64,000 nt of DNA from Centroberyx gerrardi. Its lineage: Eukaryota > Chordata > Actinopteri > Beryciformes > Berycidae. The position numbers and the translations under genes are program-made. The stretch covers positions 27,248,885 to 27,312,884 of the forward strand of contig NC_136003.1 of NCBI RefSeq assembly GCF_048128805.1. Reading direction: 5' to 3'. Below the pieces are notes generated by a model, which was given only the letters and a program-made list of their open reading frames with translations, made no database searches and was not told the origin of the DNA. This document shows positions 12,601 to 23,500 of the stretch, one piece after another; position 1 is the first letter of the stretch; each line of letters starts with the position of its first letter.

Positions 12601-14408
12601 CTCAAAACTTGAAAAACGAGTATAGTTTCAGGTTGAAACTAACTCTTCTCTTGAAATGTCCCCCAGAAACTGTATGAGAGCATTCGTAACGAGCCGTTCA
12701 AAATCCCTGAGGATGACGGGAACGACCTGACGCACACGTTTTTTAATCCAGACAGAGAAGGCTGGCTGCTCAAAATGGGTGAGAAGATCAGAGCCTATGG
12801 GAATTGTTTCGTGGCAATGTTTCCAACACACACAAGCTGGAGTTGACTTTTTTTCATGCTTAGAGGCAATTATAATGATAAAAAAGTGGTCCTCTTTTCC
12901 CTAAAATACAGTTGTCTCTTCTCTGCAGGTGGCAGGGTTAAAACCTGGAAGAGGAGGTGGTTTATTTTGACAGACAGCTGCCTCTACTACTTTCAATACA
13001 CCACAGTAAGTAGCGGTCTTCCTTTTTGGGCAAACTGAAGCGGACACGATTAAGAAAACCTTGAAGACACAACATCTTGTCCAAAGCTAATGTCTCACTA
13101 TGATTTCTGTCTCCCGCAGGATAAGGACCCAATCGGGATTATTCCTCTGGAGAACCTGTGTGTCAGAGAGGACACAGCAAGCAAACAGGTAGAGCATCAT
13201 TAAGTTTGGTGTCACGGTCTGTGGCAGGAGTGGCCCAGCTTCCTCAAACACATTATCATCTAGCACAGCACTTAATGATTCATACAGCGGCTTTTAAATT
13301 CGCTTCTAATGCAAGCACTCAATACAGCCCATTTAGAGAGTAATGAGGCTATCATAAGACTATTAAAATAAACATGAAGCATAAGCACGCTCTAATGGTT
13401 ATCTGTGTGTATGTGTGTGTGTGTGTGTGTGTGTTTGAACAGTATTGTCTGGAGTTATATAACGCTAAAGGGCAGAAGATCAAGGCATGTAAGACGGAGA
13501 ACAAAGGCAAGGTGGTGGAGGGGAAACACCAGTCCTATAAGCTCAGTGCAGCCAGCGCAGACGAACGGGACGACTGGATAGGCGCAATCAGGTGAGAGCC
13601 GCACATGGGACAGCACACGGGAGGTCACGTGCCTTCGCTGAGTCATGTTTGTCCGGGATAAACCTTAAAACCCGTTCACAAAGTCACCCAAAGAGTTAAT
13701 AAAGAGGAAGAGAATCACTTGAGATGACCAGGATCATTAACCTGACCCCCCCTGGAATCAGCTTTTTCTCTGAAACTTCACACAATTCATCTCAAATCCA
13801 GTATTACACTGCAAAAACTGACAAGCTTGTTAAGTTATTTCATCTTGTATCCAGACTCATCAAGCTTATTTTGGGATTTTTTTTAAATCATCTTACTGTA
13901 CTATCAACAATTTTGACTTTTTTACAGGATAATGTAACTTTTTACTTGGTAAAAGTGAAATTGTCTTGGAGAAAGTTTCTTGCTTCAACATTTTCTTCAT
14001 TGTTTCATGATGATTTCTTGAAAGAAGTCATTTTGGCATGTGTCAAGTGAAATTTATTGAAACCAGCAAGATTATCTGCCAGTGCAGTGAGATAATTTGA
14101 CTAAAAATATCATGAAATAAGATTGATAGGTCTGGAAACAAGAGAAAATCACTTGACAACTTTTATTTTTTTGCAGTGTAAAATTGAAGGCTCCAGTTTA
14201 TCAGGGTAAAGGGTTTGATTCCCATGATAAAAATATATGCACTCATGGATAAAAGCGTCTCTTCTCGTTGATCTTTACTCTTGATGATCTCAACATCAAA
14301 CTGAAACTTACTGTAATCTTCCACTGCAGGGCGAGCATCACAAAAGACCCTTTTTACGACTTGGTGGCTCTACGCAAGAGGAAAGTCATCAGCAACGCTT
14401 CCTCATAG
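6622..14408 (+). CDS. cyth4: Cytohesin-4-like Arf guanine nucleotide exchange factor (13 coding exons)
   Basis: This Sec7-PH protein activates Arf GTPases at PIP3-rich membranes. Coding exons are 6622-6661, 7540-7622, 7909-7973, 8868-8934, 11483-11601, 11695-11775, 11955-12067, 12365-12513, 12667-12778, 12929-13005, 13120-13188, 13443-13591 and 14330-14408. They join without a frame break into 400 aa; human CYTH4 is about 394. Residues 30-65 form a short helical heptad region. Sec7 spans about 75-255, with the catalytic glutamic finger E124 in FLGER and the motif [20 protein letters not shown] spans about 265-380, beginning [14 protein letters not shown], the diglycine form. The C-terminus is basic (LRKRK). 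CYTH4 is preferred over CYTH1-3 because of [13 protein letters not shown] and the RASIT-DPFYDLV ending; CYTH3 is the nearest alternative. The start ATG follows a good acceptor at 6594, so an upstream untranslated exon is likely. The PH domain has Ile where the family has Arg in the DKEPRGIIP segment. Confidence 0.92.
7861..7879 (+). repeat. 19-base poly-C tract in the acceptor region of cyth4 exon 3
   Basis: Nineteen consecutive C residues followed by a T-rich run lie 29 bases before the acceptor at 7908. The tract directly follows a TGACGTCA palindrome (7853-7860). Confidence 0.9.
9025..9328. mobile_element. piggyBac-like miniature transposon, copy 1 (cyth4 intron 4)
   Basis: TTAA at 9025-9028 and 9325-9328 flank a 296-bp body. 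Its ends are inverted repeats: AGTCCCCATGAAATG on the left, and AGACCCAATGAAATG when the right end is read inward (13 of 15 match). It has no ORF for a transposase, so it would be non-autonomous. Confidence 0.7.
9380..9680 (+). repeat. Retroposon fragment with LINE-type tail
   Basis: The segment gtgtggagtttgcatgttct, then gggtgctccggtttcctccc, is a sequence found throughout fish genomes as a dispersed element. It ends in a retroposon tail (aaatttccccacagggataataaagta). The 5' head is truncated. ORFs across it are accidental. Confidence 0.65.
10640..10860 (+). other. GC-rich island with short tandem repeats in cyth4 intron 4
   Basis: A GATGCG hexamer is repeated three times near 10653-10671 and CAGAGG units lie near 10713-10750. 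They precede a 34-codon ORF (10752-10856) that begins [20 protein letters not shown]. The ORF has no recognised family and no splice donor at its end, so it is not called a gene. Confidence 0.35.
13401..13434 (+). repeat. (GT)n tract immediately before the acceptor of cyth4 exon 12
   Basis: The GT run ends about eight bases before the AG at 13441-13442 and takes the place of a normal polypyrimidine tract. A second, interrupted GT-rich stretch (12316-12344) sits before the exon 8 acceptor at 12364. Confidence 0.9.
13807..14178. mobile_element. Inverted-repeat miniature transposon, CACTGCAAAAA family (cyth4 intron 12)
   Basis: It begins CACTGCAAAAA and ends TTTTTTGCAGTG, with TA on both outer sides. 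It is 372 bp with no coding capacity. Diverged relatives lie near 22550-22860, 37170-37345 and 53430-53590. Confidence 0.65.
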
Positions 14409-15260
14409 GACCGAAACACAAGGCATCAGTAGAAATTTGGGATCTTTAGATGTGTTTGCTGGTGGATTCGCCCTGCGCTTTGATGAGAGACTTTCCAGGA
14501 AACCTAAAACCAAAGCTTGGGAACCACAGTACAGTGTTTTACAGAAATGTGCAATGTGGGAACTGACACTTAATGAAGCTGTTCAGTGTAAAATGAGATG
14601 TGGGAGCTATTTGTAGCTTACAGTAAAAAGCTGCCCAGTGTCCAACTTCACTTCGATTGTGCAAGCTTCAAACTTCAGGGAGAATGCAACAACCATGGTG
14701 ACGACTTCAGTTGACGCAAATCAAGTCTGTTCAAATACTATACAGACTGTAAAGTTCTCTTTGGGTTTTGCTGAATGGATCAGGAGGAGAAAAGTCTGCA
14801 GCACTTTGTTCAGCATGCTTCAGGTGATTTGAATGGAGAAAATGTGAATCTTAAAATAGCAGTTTCACATCTGGGGTGGAGGGCATTTACTTTAAAGAGG
14901 AACCGTCCAATTTTTCAGATAAAGTATTTTCACTTCCTCATCAGTTCATGTAAAACCAGTTCATTTCCTCTTCATAAATGACTGTTTAGCCTTTCAGTAC
15001 AGCGGTTAATTACCTATTAATTGGTGTCATAGTGAGTACAAAAAGGGCTACAAAGTCATGTAAAATCCTAAAGTTAGTCCCTGTGAATAGTTGGTTGAAA
15101 TAGTTTCCTTTAGCTTTTATGAGTTCTTTTGAATGTACATATGTTTTGTAAATATTACACAGTGCTTTCATTAAATATTTCATGCTTAATTTAATTAAAT
15201 GACTTTATATTGATGGGTGCATTATTTGTTATGATACAATAAATTAGTTTATGATCAAAG
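14409..15260 (+). other. cyth4: cyth4 3' untranslated region with poly(A) signal
   Basis: The sequence after the TAG at 14406-14408 is AT-rich, has no further exon and reaches a canonical AATAAA at 15238-15243. A TG-rich stretch follows (gcctgtgtggttgtttctcc), as expected downstream of a cleavage site. An earlier ATTAAA lies near 15170. The 3' end is inferred, not observed. Confidence 0.55.
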
Positions 15261-15550
15261 CCTGTGTGGTTGTTTCTCCAGCAGATGGTGCTAGATCATC
15301 ATCTTTTGCAAGCTACAAACCAAGCACCTCTTTCATCAGGGAGTTCATGTTCAAGTATAAGACAAATCTCATTATTAATCTCATCAATCCTTTTTTTCTT
15401 AAAACACTGTAAATACCTTCTAGGGTAACAACTTATGTTAAAGGAATCCTGAGGTTATTTTTTTAGCATTTTCTGTATTTTAATTGTCAGATTAAGAAGA
15501 TATCTGACGTGTAAAGCAGCGAGGTCTTTTCCTGTGCACAGCAGTTCCTG

Positions 15551-15552
<2 letters not shown>

Positions 15553-15583
<31 letters not shown>
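15553..15583. repeat. (GT)n microsatellite between cyth4 and fam83f
   Basis: An uninterrupted GT run in the convergent intergenic gap. Confidence 0.9.
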
Positions 15584-15584
<1 letters not shown>

Positions 15585-15936
15585 TGCGATACAGGGCTGC
15601 GGTTCTACTCTGAGGTTACTGTTTCCTTGGAGCCGGTATAGATTGAAAATAAACCGAGCACATATTGTTGCTTTTTGCAAAATAGAATTTCCCACAATGT
15701 ATTCTTCAAACATGGGAGGGCTTGAGCATATTGACTCGCTTGTGAAAAGCAAACTTTAGATTGAATGTACTGTACACTCAAACCTCTTAGATGTGCTTGA
15801 ATTGAAAACTTAAACACTGAGACAAAACTTTTGATAAGAGCCTGCTGGTGAAGACGTCATACTGTGTTTACCTTGCATTACATCTGAGAGTATTTAAATT
15901 ACCCAGACAAATCTGCTAACTGCCATTTTCCTGTGT

Positions 15937-16939
15937 TTTATTACATTTTTGCGCTAAAGTTTACATTTTCTTGTGGTCTCAAGTCATCCTCAAGGCTTCA
16001 CATTTTAATTTCCGTCATCACTTCTCAAACTTTCAATGACAACTGAATAAAAAAGTCCAAAGTGCAAAATACGACATGTCCTCATGTTCTTAGTTAGAAA
16101 AATACAGCATGCGTAGACCTTAGAAATAACATAAAGTACATAAAGCAGGGCTGCATAGTATACAATAAGGATGTATATCTCTATGCTGACAGTACGGACT
16201 CCTAGCCGCTCAACACAGCGTACATTATTCACAGCCTATACAACACTCTGATGAACACTCTGTTACCGAAGGGTCCTTGGTAAGGGGACACTCCTGCTGG
16301 GTGAGAGCGCAACTGATCACTTTTCCTTTCTCCATAGCAACCTGAATAACACACAGGCATGATGCAAACCGACTGCAGTACCTGGGTCAGATCTTGGCTG
16401 CTACGGTGGTATTTATATAAAAACCACAGCTAACTGTGGAATAATTTAATACAAAAGACAACAGAAAAACAAAATAACGGCGATGTTTTCCATTTGCTTT
16501 AAGTGGGACGCCACGCCGCTAAGTCTTTCTCCATCAATGGAAGAATCACTTCTGCGATGGCACTGCATGGCCACCTATTATACAGCACTTTGTGATTGGT
16601 GTCTGTTGGCATTGGCTACAGCATTGAGATGGTTGGAGGACATTTTCTCATGTGGATGGGTTCAGTCCAGGTAAACAATAATACAGGCTCATCGGCCCCA
16701 TAAGGCACAGCGAGGACTATAACAGAAACTACAACAGTGTAACAGACCAACACCGTAGGATGGTTGCTGGCACTGACGCTGTGCTCATTTCTTGTAAGGA
16801 ATGTCACCTAGATACAGTAATGTGATACTGTGACTCAGTTGCTGCGGCATGATTAACCATGAGATCCTCTGGCCGTCTCTCTCAGCGCCTTCTCCTCACT
16901 CTGTATCGCTGATGAAACACCGTCTGCTGTCTTTGATAT
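15937..16939 (-). other. fam83f: Probable fam83f 3' untranslated region
   Basis: Downstream of the fam83f stop there is about 1 kb without coding signal. It ends at a reverse-strand AATAAA (TTTATT on + at 15937-15942). It lies tail-to-tail with the cyth4 poly(A) signal about 700 bases away. The exact end is inferred. Confidence 0.35.
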
Positions 16940-16989
16940 TCATGATTGGATACAATTCTTCTTTTGATGCCGCCTACGGCTTTTTAATC
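16940..16989 (-). CDS. fam83f: fam83f terminal mini-exon encoding the CAAX prenylation signal
   Basis: The large exon ends at 17116 with donor GTATGT in phase 1. A polypyrimidine acceptor ending CTACAG (16992-16990) opens a 50-nt coding exon. It completes a Gly codon and adds 15 residues, ending in a stop: a basic stretch (KSRRRHQKK), then N-C-I-Q-S. A C-terminal cysteine with serine as the last residue is a farnesylation-type CAAX box. If the intron were retained, translation would end in Met-Cys with no CAAX. Confidence 0.8.
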
Positions 16990-19900
16990 CTGTAGGTAGA
17001 AGAAGAGTAAAAAGGTGGATTAATGAAGAAATAGCAACGTCAATAGAGTGGGGCAATTACTAGCATAATGGCAGGGGAAAAACAATGAGATAATACAGAA
17101 TATTTCAACACATACCATCTTCGTCTCCTGTGTTGATGGTCTGCAGAGACATACTTCTCTGAGCGAGCTTCGGGGGTTTCTTGTTCTTGAATTTCAGCAG
17201 GGACGGTTTCTCCACCATCTCAAACGAGTCCTCCAAGTCGTTTGCTGCGACGCTATTGGTCTCTGGGACCTTGCGGGTGGGGGAGGGGCTCTGCGGCGAG
17301 ACCGTGCCCTCCTCTATAGTCTCTGTGCTCTGGTTGGTTCCTCTGCCTTTCAGGAAGAGCCTGAAGGAGCTGCGTTGCTTCCGTCCGCCGAGACCCTGGA
17401 CCTTCTTCAAGCCTCCCTTTCCCTCCTCCTCCTCCTCCGCGGGGGAACCGGGGGACTTCTCGCCGCTGCCCCCGTTGGCGTGGAGGGACTTTTTCGGCAA
17501 GCCGTTCCTCTGGCCGCTCAGCCCGCCGACCAGCGAGTCTCTCGGAGTGGACAGGTCTTGTAGGGAACTTGTGCGGCCCAGGCTGTTCCCCACAACCAGA
17601 GAGTACTTAGGGTTGTGGTACTTATGCGCAGGCACCTTCAGGTCGACCTGTCTGGACTCCCCGAGAGACACCTGGAAGCGGGAGATGGAGACCGGCAGAG
17701 GCTGGACTTGCTCCACCGGCGGCTTCCTGACCGGCGCAGGAATGGGTGGCTTGGTGATGTTGAACTCCCTGTAGAGATCCACCTGCTCGGACACGGCGTA
17801 CGTCTCCCTGAAGTCGTTGTCGAAGAAGTCCACGATTTGTCCCGACATCACGGTGATCATGTTCCTGTCCATCCGAGAGGAGCTCCAGGTGAAGCTGGAG
17901 AAGAAAACAGAGGGGCTCAGCTGTTTTAGGACAATGTGGATTTTAAGGCTGAACACTGTGTTAAAAGAAAGTGTGTCAAATCCACATAGCTGAAACCATC
18001 AGTGGGGTTTCACAGCGCTCAATTTAATGCACTAGGCAACTTTGCACTTTGGCGGCCCTAAGTGGCAGTGGGAGATAACTGTTTCAATTTTTGAACGTTT
18101 TGAAAGACATTACCCAGAAATCATGTAATGTAACTAAAATGTAAATATTCTAAAATATTCACAATACTTCTGAAAGGTGCATTTGAAAGCATTATAGTTT
18201 CTGGGGTTGTGGTAACATTATCATGCAAGAAAATAAAAAAACAAAAACAACAGAAAAAAGTAACATAATTACATAGAAAATTTCTGCATTAGTGCTAGAC
18301 ACACACAAATGAATACACTTTTGTGTGACTGGCCCCATAAGTTTTTTAACATAACAGTAATGTATGGATATTATCTTGACATTTAGATGTTCTGAAAAAG
18401 TGATTCATAATGTTCCAACGAAAATGAGGTTTACAGCAGGTGTAATTGTTATTAGTGTGGTTGCTGTGGTTTATTCAGATTGAGAGTTGGCTGACTTAAG
18501 TCACAGGCGGCAGGTTTTCAGTTAAGACTAAGATTTGAGGGAAAACGTATCATATTTGCATTCAGACAATATACGTATCATATTTGCATTTGGACGCTTA
18601 ACTGTGGGTGTATCCGTTCCAATCGCCTCTCGCATGAGCTCTTTAAAAACACGCTTGCCTTTAATTCTGTGAAACGGGATGGATTTAGGTGATTTGCCGT
18701 AGCCTGAATAATACTTCAATGATCAGTTCAGTGTTTTGAGTAAAGCTATGAGAGGATTCCTTGTACATTCTTGTAATCAGCAGCTTGTAATGGTCTACAG
18801 TGATGACACTCATCCACCAAGCCTTCCTGAGCAGACCCCACTTAACTTTTCATCTTTAACTCATCATTTCACCCCCATTCGTGTCAACTGGTGCCTGAAA
18901 GTGTGAATGTCTCTGGAACAGTTTGACAAAATCACCTTAAGTCGGGCCACAATGTCCCAAGTCTTACCTTCCTGTATTTCATGCCTTCACAGATATTTTT
19001 ATTGGGACATCTGGTGTTAGGAGGCATGGCTGTCTCTCCCTCTCCATGGGATTGCAGGGATTAATAATTGTAGGTGTTGTGATTATTTCAGTAAAACCGG
19101 TTAATCGTTTGGACTGAACAGGCCGGTGATGCACATAAAGCTTACTGCCTCCACATAATATTGTCAGGAAGTGCACTGACAACAGTTTGACCTGCAACAA
19201 CAGATCTGTGTGCGAGACTTTCCCACATTAACAGCCTTATTTGGAGAATAAGAGGAGATAAGGAGTTTGTGCTTCAGAGTACCTTGTAGTCAGGGCTAAG
19301 GTAATCTACTGACACACACCTGCCTGTCTCACATCTCTTTTGTGCCAGAAGGGACCTGACTGTCATCATCAGGGTTAAGTTATAACTTTTGGAACAAACA
19401 ATGAATTTAACTTGGAAATAATAGGCTACTTTGGAAGTGAATTACAATTTAAGATGATACTAAAAAAGAGCAATTCATAACGTTTTGAACAAATAATGAA
19501 TTTAAAATGCTATGAATTATTATCATCATATTATTATTGTTATCAGAACAACAATGAGATTAATGTCTTAATGAGTTTTATTTATGTATTTCTCACCGTC
19601 AGATGGCAGATCTTCAGTGATCTGCTTCTTGTTAGCTCTTGTCTGGATCGCCTTTGGCTTCTATCAGTTTTCACTGAATTTAATTTATGTAAAGACAGAT
19701 CTAGTCTGGACTGAAATGCAATGTCATCTGAACTGAAGAGTGGAGGATCAACATAATTTATGGCGTTTGATAGGCTGTCACATGCGGCATTTGGAAATAC
19801 TTATCAACTACATAAAAATGAAATTCTATTAATTCTATTATGAGCCAAACAAACTGGCTTCTTCATGTTCACAGTTTTTTTTATATTAGGGGTTATTATT

Positions 19901-20472
19901 ACACAGAAAATTGTGCTTTTCTTCACTAGACTTGTTCCACCTCCTCACAAAAGCAGATAATGGACATTTTAAAAAATAACTCATGCACAAGTCTTAGCTC
20001 TGAATGCTTATGTGGTCAGTTTTGGTATTGAATCCCCACTGCACAGACAGAGGCGGTGGATGGATGTTCATAGAGACTCGCTCACCTGTAAGACCCAAAC
20101 ATGACTTTCTCTCCGTCCACCAGCATGTATTTGGAGCACAGGGAGCCGGGGAGTTTACCAAAGGACAAGGCCAGCCCCGCCCCTTTCACCGTCCGCACAC
20201 GAAGATTCTGTAAAGAAAACACCCGCTAAGTTACACATTGGACCTGGCTGAGCATCACACACATAAGCCTGAGTCAACTGAGGCGGCCGCAGCCATCAAA
20301 CATCACCTCGCTCCATCATGCATGACCGGCTGATTTTATGAGACGCCAAGTCAAACTGTAGCGTCACCACTCGCAACCAAAGTCAACTTTCAGCAAAAAC
20401 AAAAGGGTGAAAGCAAACCCCTTTAGCATACAAGCTTGTTTACCAAGGGGGAAGGAAGAGACAGAAAGAGAC

Positions 20473-20533
<61 letters not shown>

Positions 20534-23500
20534 ACACATCGGGAGGAGGCCGCCCCACGCTGTCAACCCTGTGTGAGGTGAGGCATTGGGTTACACTCCT
20601 TGGATTTGTTCTCAGGATCTATGAATGATCATTTCAAAGAAGTAAGAGTAACAGAGCCCAGATCTGTGAAAAGGCCTTTCACGGCCTTATCAACTGACAC
20701 CACTATGGCCAGCGAGTCCAGCGCTCCATTTAAACTGGACTACAGCGACAGACTTTGCATGCACCAGATAAGGCTAGGTAGTGTGTCTCTATGGAGATAG
20801 GATGACAGAGTTGCTCCTCACACATACAGTATCTAGATGGGCACTTACTGTAATTTCTCAGCTGCTGTAACTCGCAGGACAATATTAATACAATAAAGCT
20901 TGTGTTAAAATGCCGATTCATACGATTAAAATAATCAGACCTAAGAGGCCTGGACTACAGTAGTGCTAAATGCTTGAGAAATGAAACTACTCTAATACAT
21001 TAGTTATCTTAAAAGGTATTATCAAGTGCTAACAACCACAGGTTTGATATTGTACTAGAATGAATGCTTATGAGTTACAACTGCCTCTTTACTGAGCTTA
21101 TTATGAGTACAAATTCCTCAATGAGCTTGACACATGATACACAAGATATTTTAATCCAAGATAACCATCGCAGACATCACCATTGTCTGCTGTTGGAGCT
21201 GATCCAGTGACCCACCGAGGCCCTGACTTCAACTTTTCCATATTCAGTATTTCTTTGTGCATTGTTCAAGCCGGCCTCCTCCCTCTGCCTGCGCTCCGTA
21301 ACGCTCCCCTGTGTTTACCCTGCTGGTTTCTCACCCGTAGATGCATCGCATTAATTTGCAGCCGAGTGCACATATCCAGGAAGTGGGGCACGCCCCTGGC
21401 CTCCAGCACAGTGTACACAGCCACCCCTCGCCGTGACGACGCATCCAGCAGGTCCTGGAGGATCTGCAGGTCTGTCAGGAGGTCCATGACTATCGCCACC
21501 ACCTGGAAAACCAGCGAGGGAAACGTTTAAAACACAGCAAAGTGAGACAGCAGAGCAAAAAACCCTTCTTATCAGCCTAAAATCACGAAGTGGAGGAGTC
21601 ACATCCTCACAAATTGAGACTCCATATATTTGCCCTGTTTACCCAAATTAAATTCTGGTGTCGGTTTGTCACTTCTCCGCCCACAAGAAGTGACAAATCT
21701 AAACTTCAGAGTGATATCTAAACTGGATTCACCAACGTTTGCTCTTTTCCTCTCTCATCTCTTTGGTTTCCCTTGGTATGAAGCAGGGTTAGGGTTAGGG
21801 TTAGGGTTCACAGACCGGCCGGGTTGGTAGACATGTGCGCGCTGTGTTCAGTTTGCTGAAGTCACCTTACAGGATTTCTAGGTATTAAAGTTGTAATTTT
21901 TCAAACAGTTACCTCTCCCTGACATTTGCAGCTGCCAACGAGTGACAGCTGCCTAGACAGCTTTAACTTTGTTACCACTCCTGCTGTCACTAAGTACAAT
22001 TAACCCAGACACGATCTTGTTGTTGTTGTGGTACAGAATTGAAGCACGTTAGTTTACAAGGAAACAACAGTTGATGTTTGAGTGGAACTCGTTCTTCCAG
22101 GTGATTAGAGGGGTTACTCAAAACACTCTGGACTCCTTCCAACAACTGCTACCACTAATCTCCTCCTCTAATGACTTCAAAACCAGTATTAACATTCACG
22201 ATCATTACACACTGGCTATGTGCAATAGCAGCACAGGATCTGGGAAAAGGGATAAGTCACCCAGCCACTTGATACACAGAGGTAAATGTACAGTATGTAC
22301 ATTTACAGTATGTACATGTACAAGATGTAATAGGTTTTATGATACAAACATAATGACTGTTTCATTTGAGACTTTTTCCATTTCCTTATTGCTAGTCTCG
22401 GGTACATGTTTGGGCCTGATCCAACACCCTACAAACAAGTTTCCATGGCATAGCCTGCAGTGTTATAGGCTGTTAGGTGGCATTTAAAATGAGATCAATC
22501 ATAACAAGATAAATCATTTAAACCAAGGCTCCAAATGAAGTGCACTTATATGCAGAAAATACCCATCTTAGTCATGTATTGAGTCTTAAATCTTACTTTT
22601 CTTAACACAAGTGGAAAAAACCTGCCAAGGGGTCTGAGATCATTTCCATCTTTCCAATGTAGATCAATTTGTTTGTGTTGGAGTCAACTGTCATTTTCCT
22701 GATACTAGTGGAGTAATCTGCCTTATTCTACCTTGTTTTATGTTGTTGTTCTATGTTGTTTTGATATTGACGATGATTTTTAGAAAATTCCTAAAACAAG
22801 TGAGACTAAATTGGAAACAAGTGATATTACCTCACCCCTCAGAATTTTCATTTTAGGAAAAAAGATGGCCCACTTTAGCAAAAACATACTAGCCCCCCTC
22901 TCATGTAGAGGCCTGAAAACCAACTCACAGCTCATTCAAACATGCAGTAGGAAGCTTGGTGGTTTCTCTTGGTTAGAGATTTGCTATAGAGTAATTTTCT
23001 ACTTGCACAATTACTATGTGTGTGTGTGCGTGTGTGTGTGTTAGAAGAGTGATCTCTCAACTCTTTACAGGCTTTGTGGAGTCGATGATTTGCTTCAGCT
23101 CTAAAGGAGCAATCTGAGCAAGCGATCAGCTAATTACGCTGTCAAAGCACTGAGCAGACTACTGTAAACAGAAATTAAAGAGGATTAACTTCTGTGTCAA
23201 ACTATTTGCGGCTACTTTCAAAAGTCGGAGTTCTTCCGATTCCTGGCCTGACCGGTCCCACACAGTCACACTATCTGGTCTGGATTGGGTTACTATCCTC
23301 CACACCTCAAAAAGAGAGACAGTGTTCTTGTGCCAGTTAGGACGAACCCTATCTCTTTCCCCTCTGGTGCTATGCGTCAAACCAATCACAGCTGAGCATC
23401 CGGCTTTTTAGCTGAAGACTGCATACCTGGGAGGTCAACCAACCAGAGAGTGCAGTGGGAGCCTGAGTGGGCGAGAAACAGGAGGCTTGTACTGTACTAA

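Noticed and set aside
6622..14408. CYTH2 (the human RASIP1 neighbour) as the identity of the cytohesin
   Set aside because: [13 protein letters not shown] and the C-terminal DPFYDLV-RKRK fit CYTH4; CYTH2 ends in a different Lys/Gln tail.
17181..17774. 197-codon + strand ORF
   Set aside because: It is the antisense shadow of the large fam83f exon 4; the minus frame has conserved FAM83 residues and matching splice sites.
21786..21809. Chromosome end or true telomere
   Set aside because: Only about four TTAGGG units, inside an intron and inside a repeat copy.
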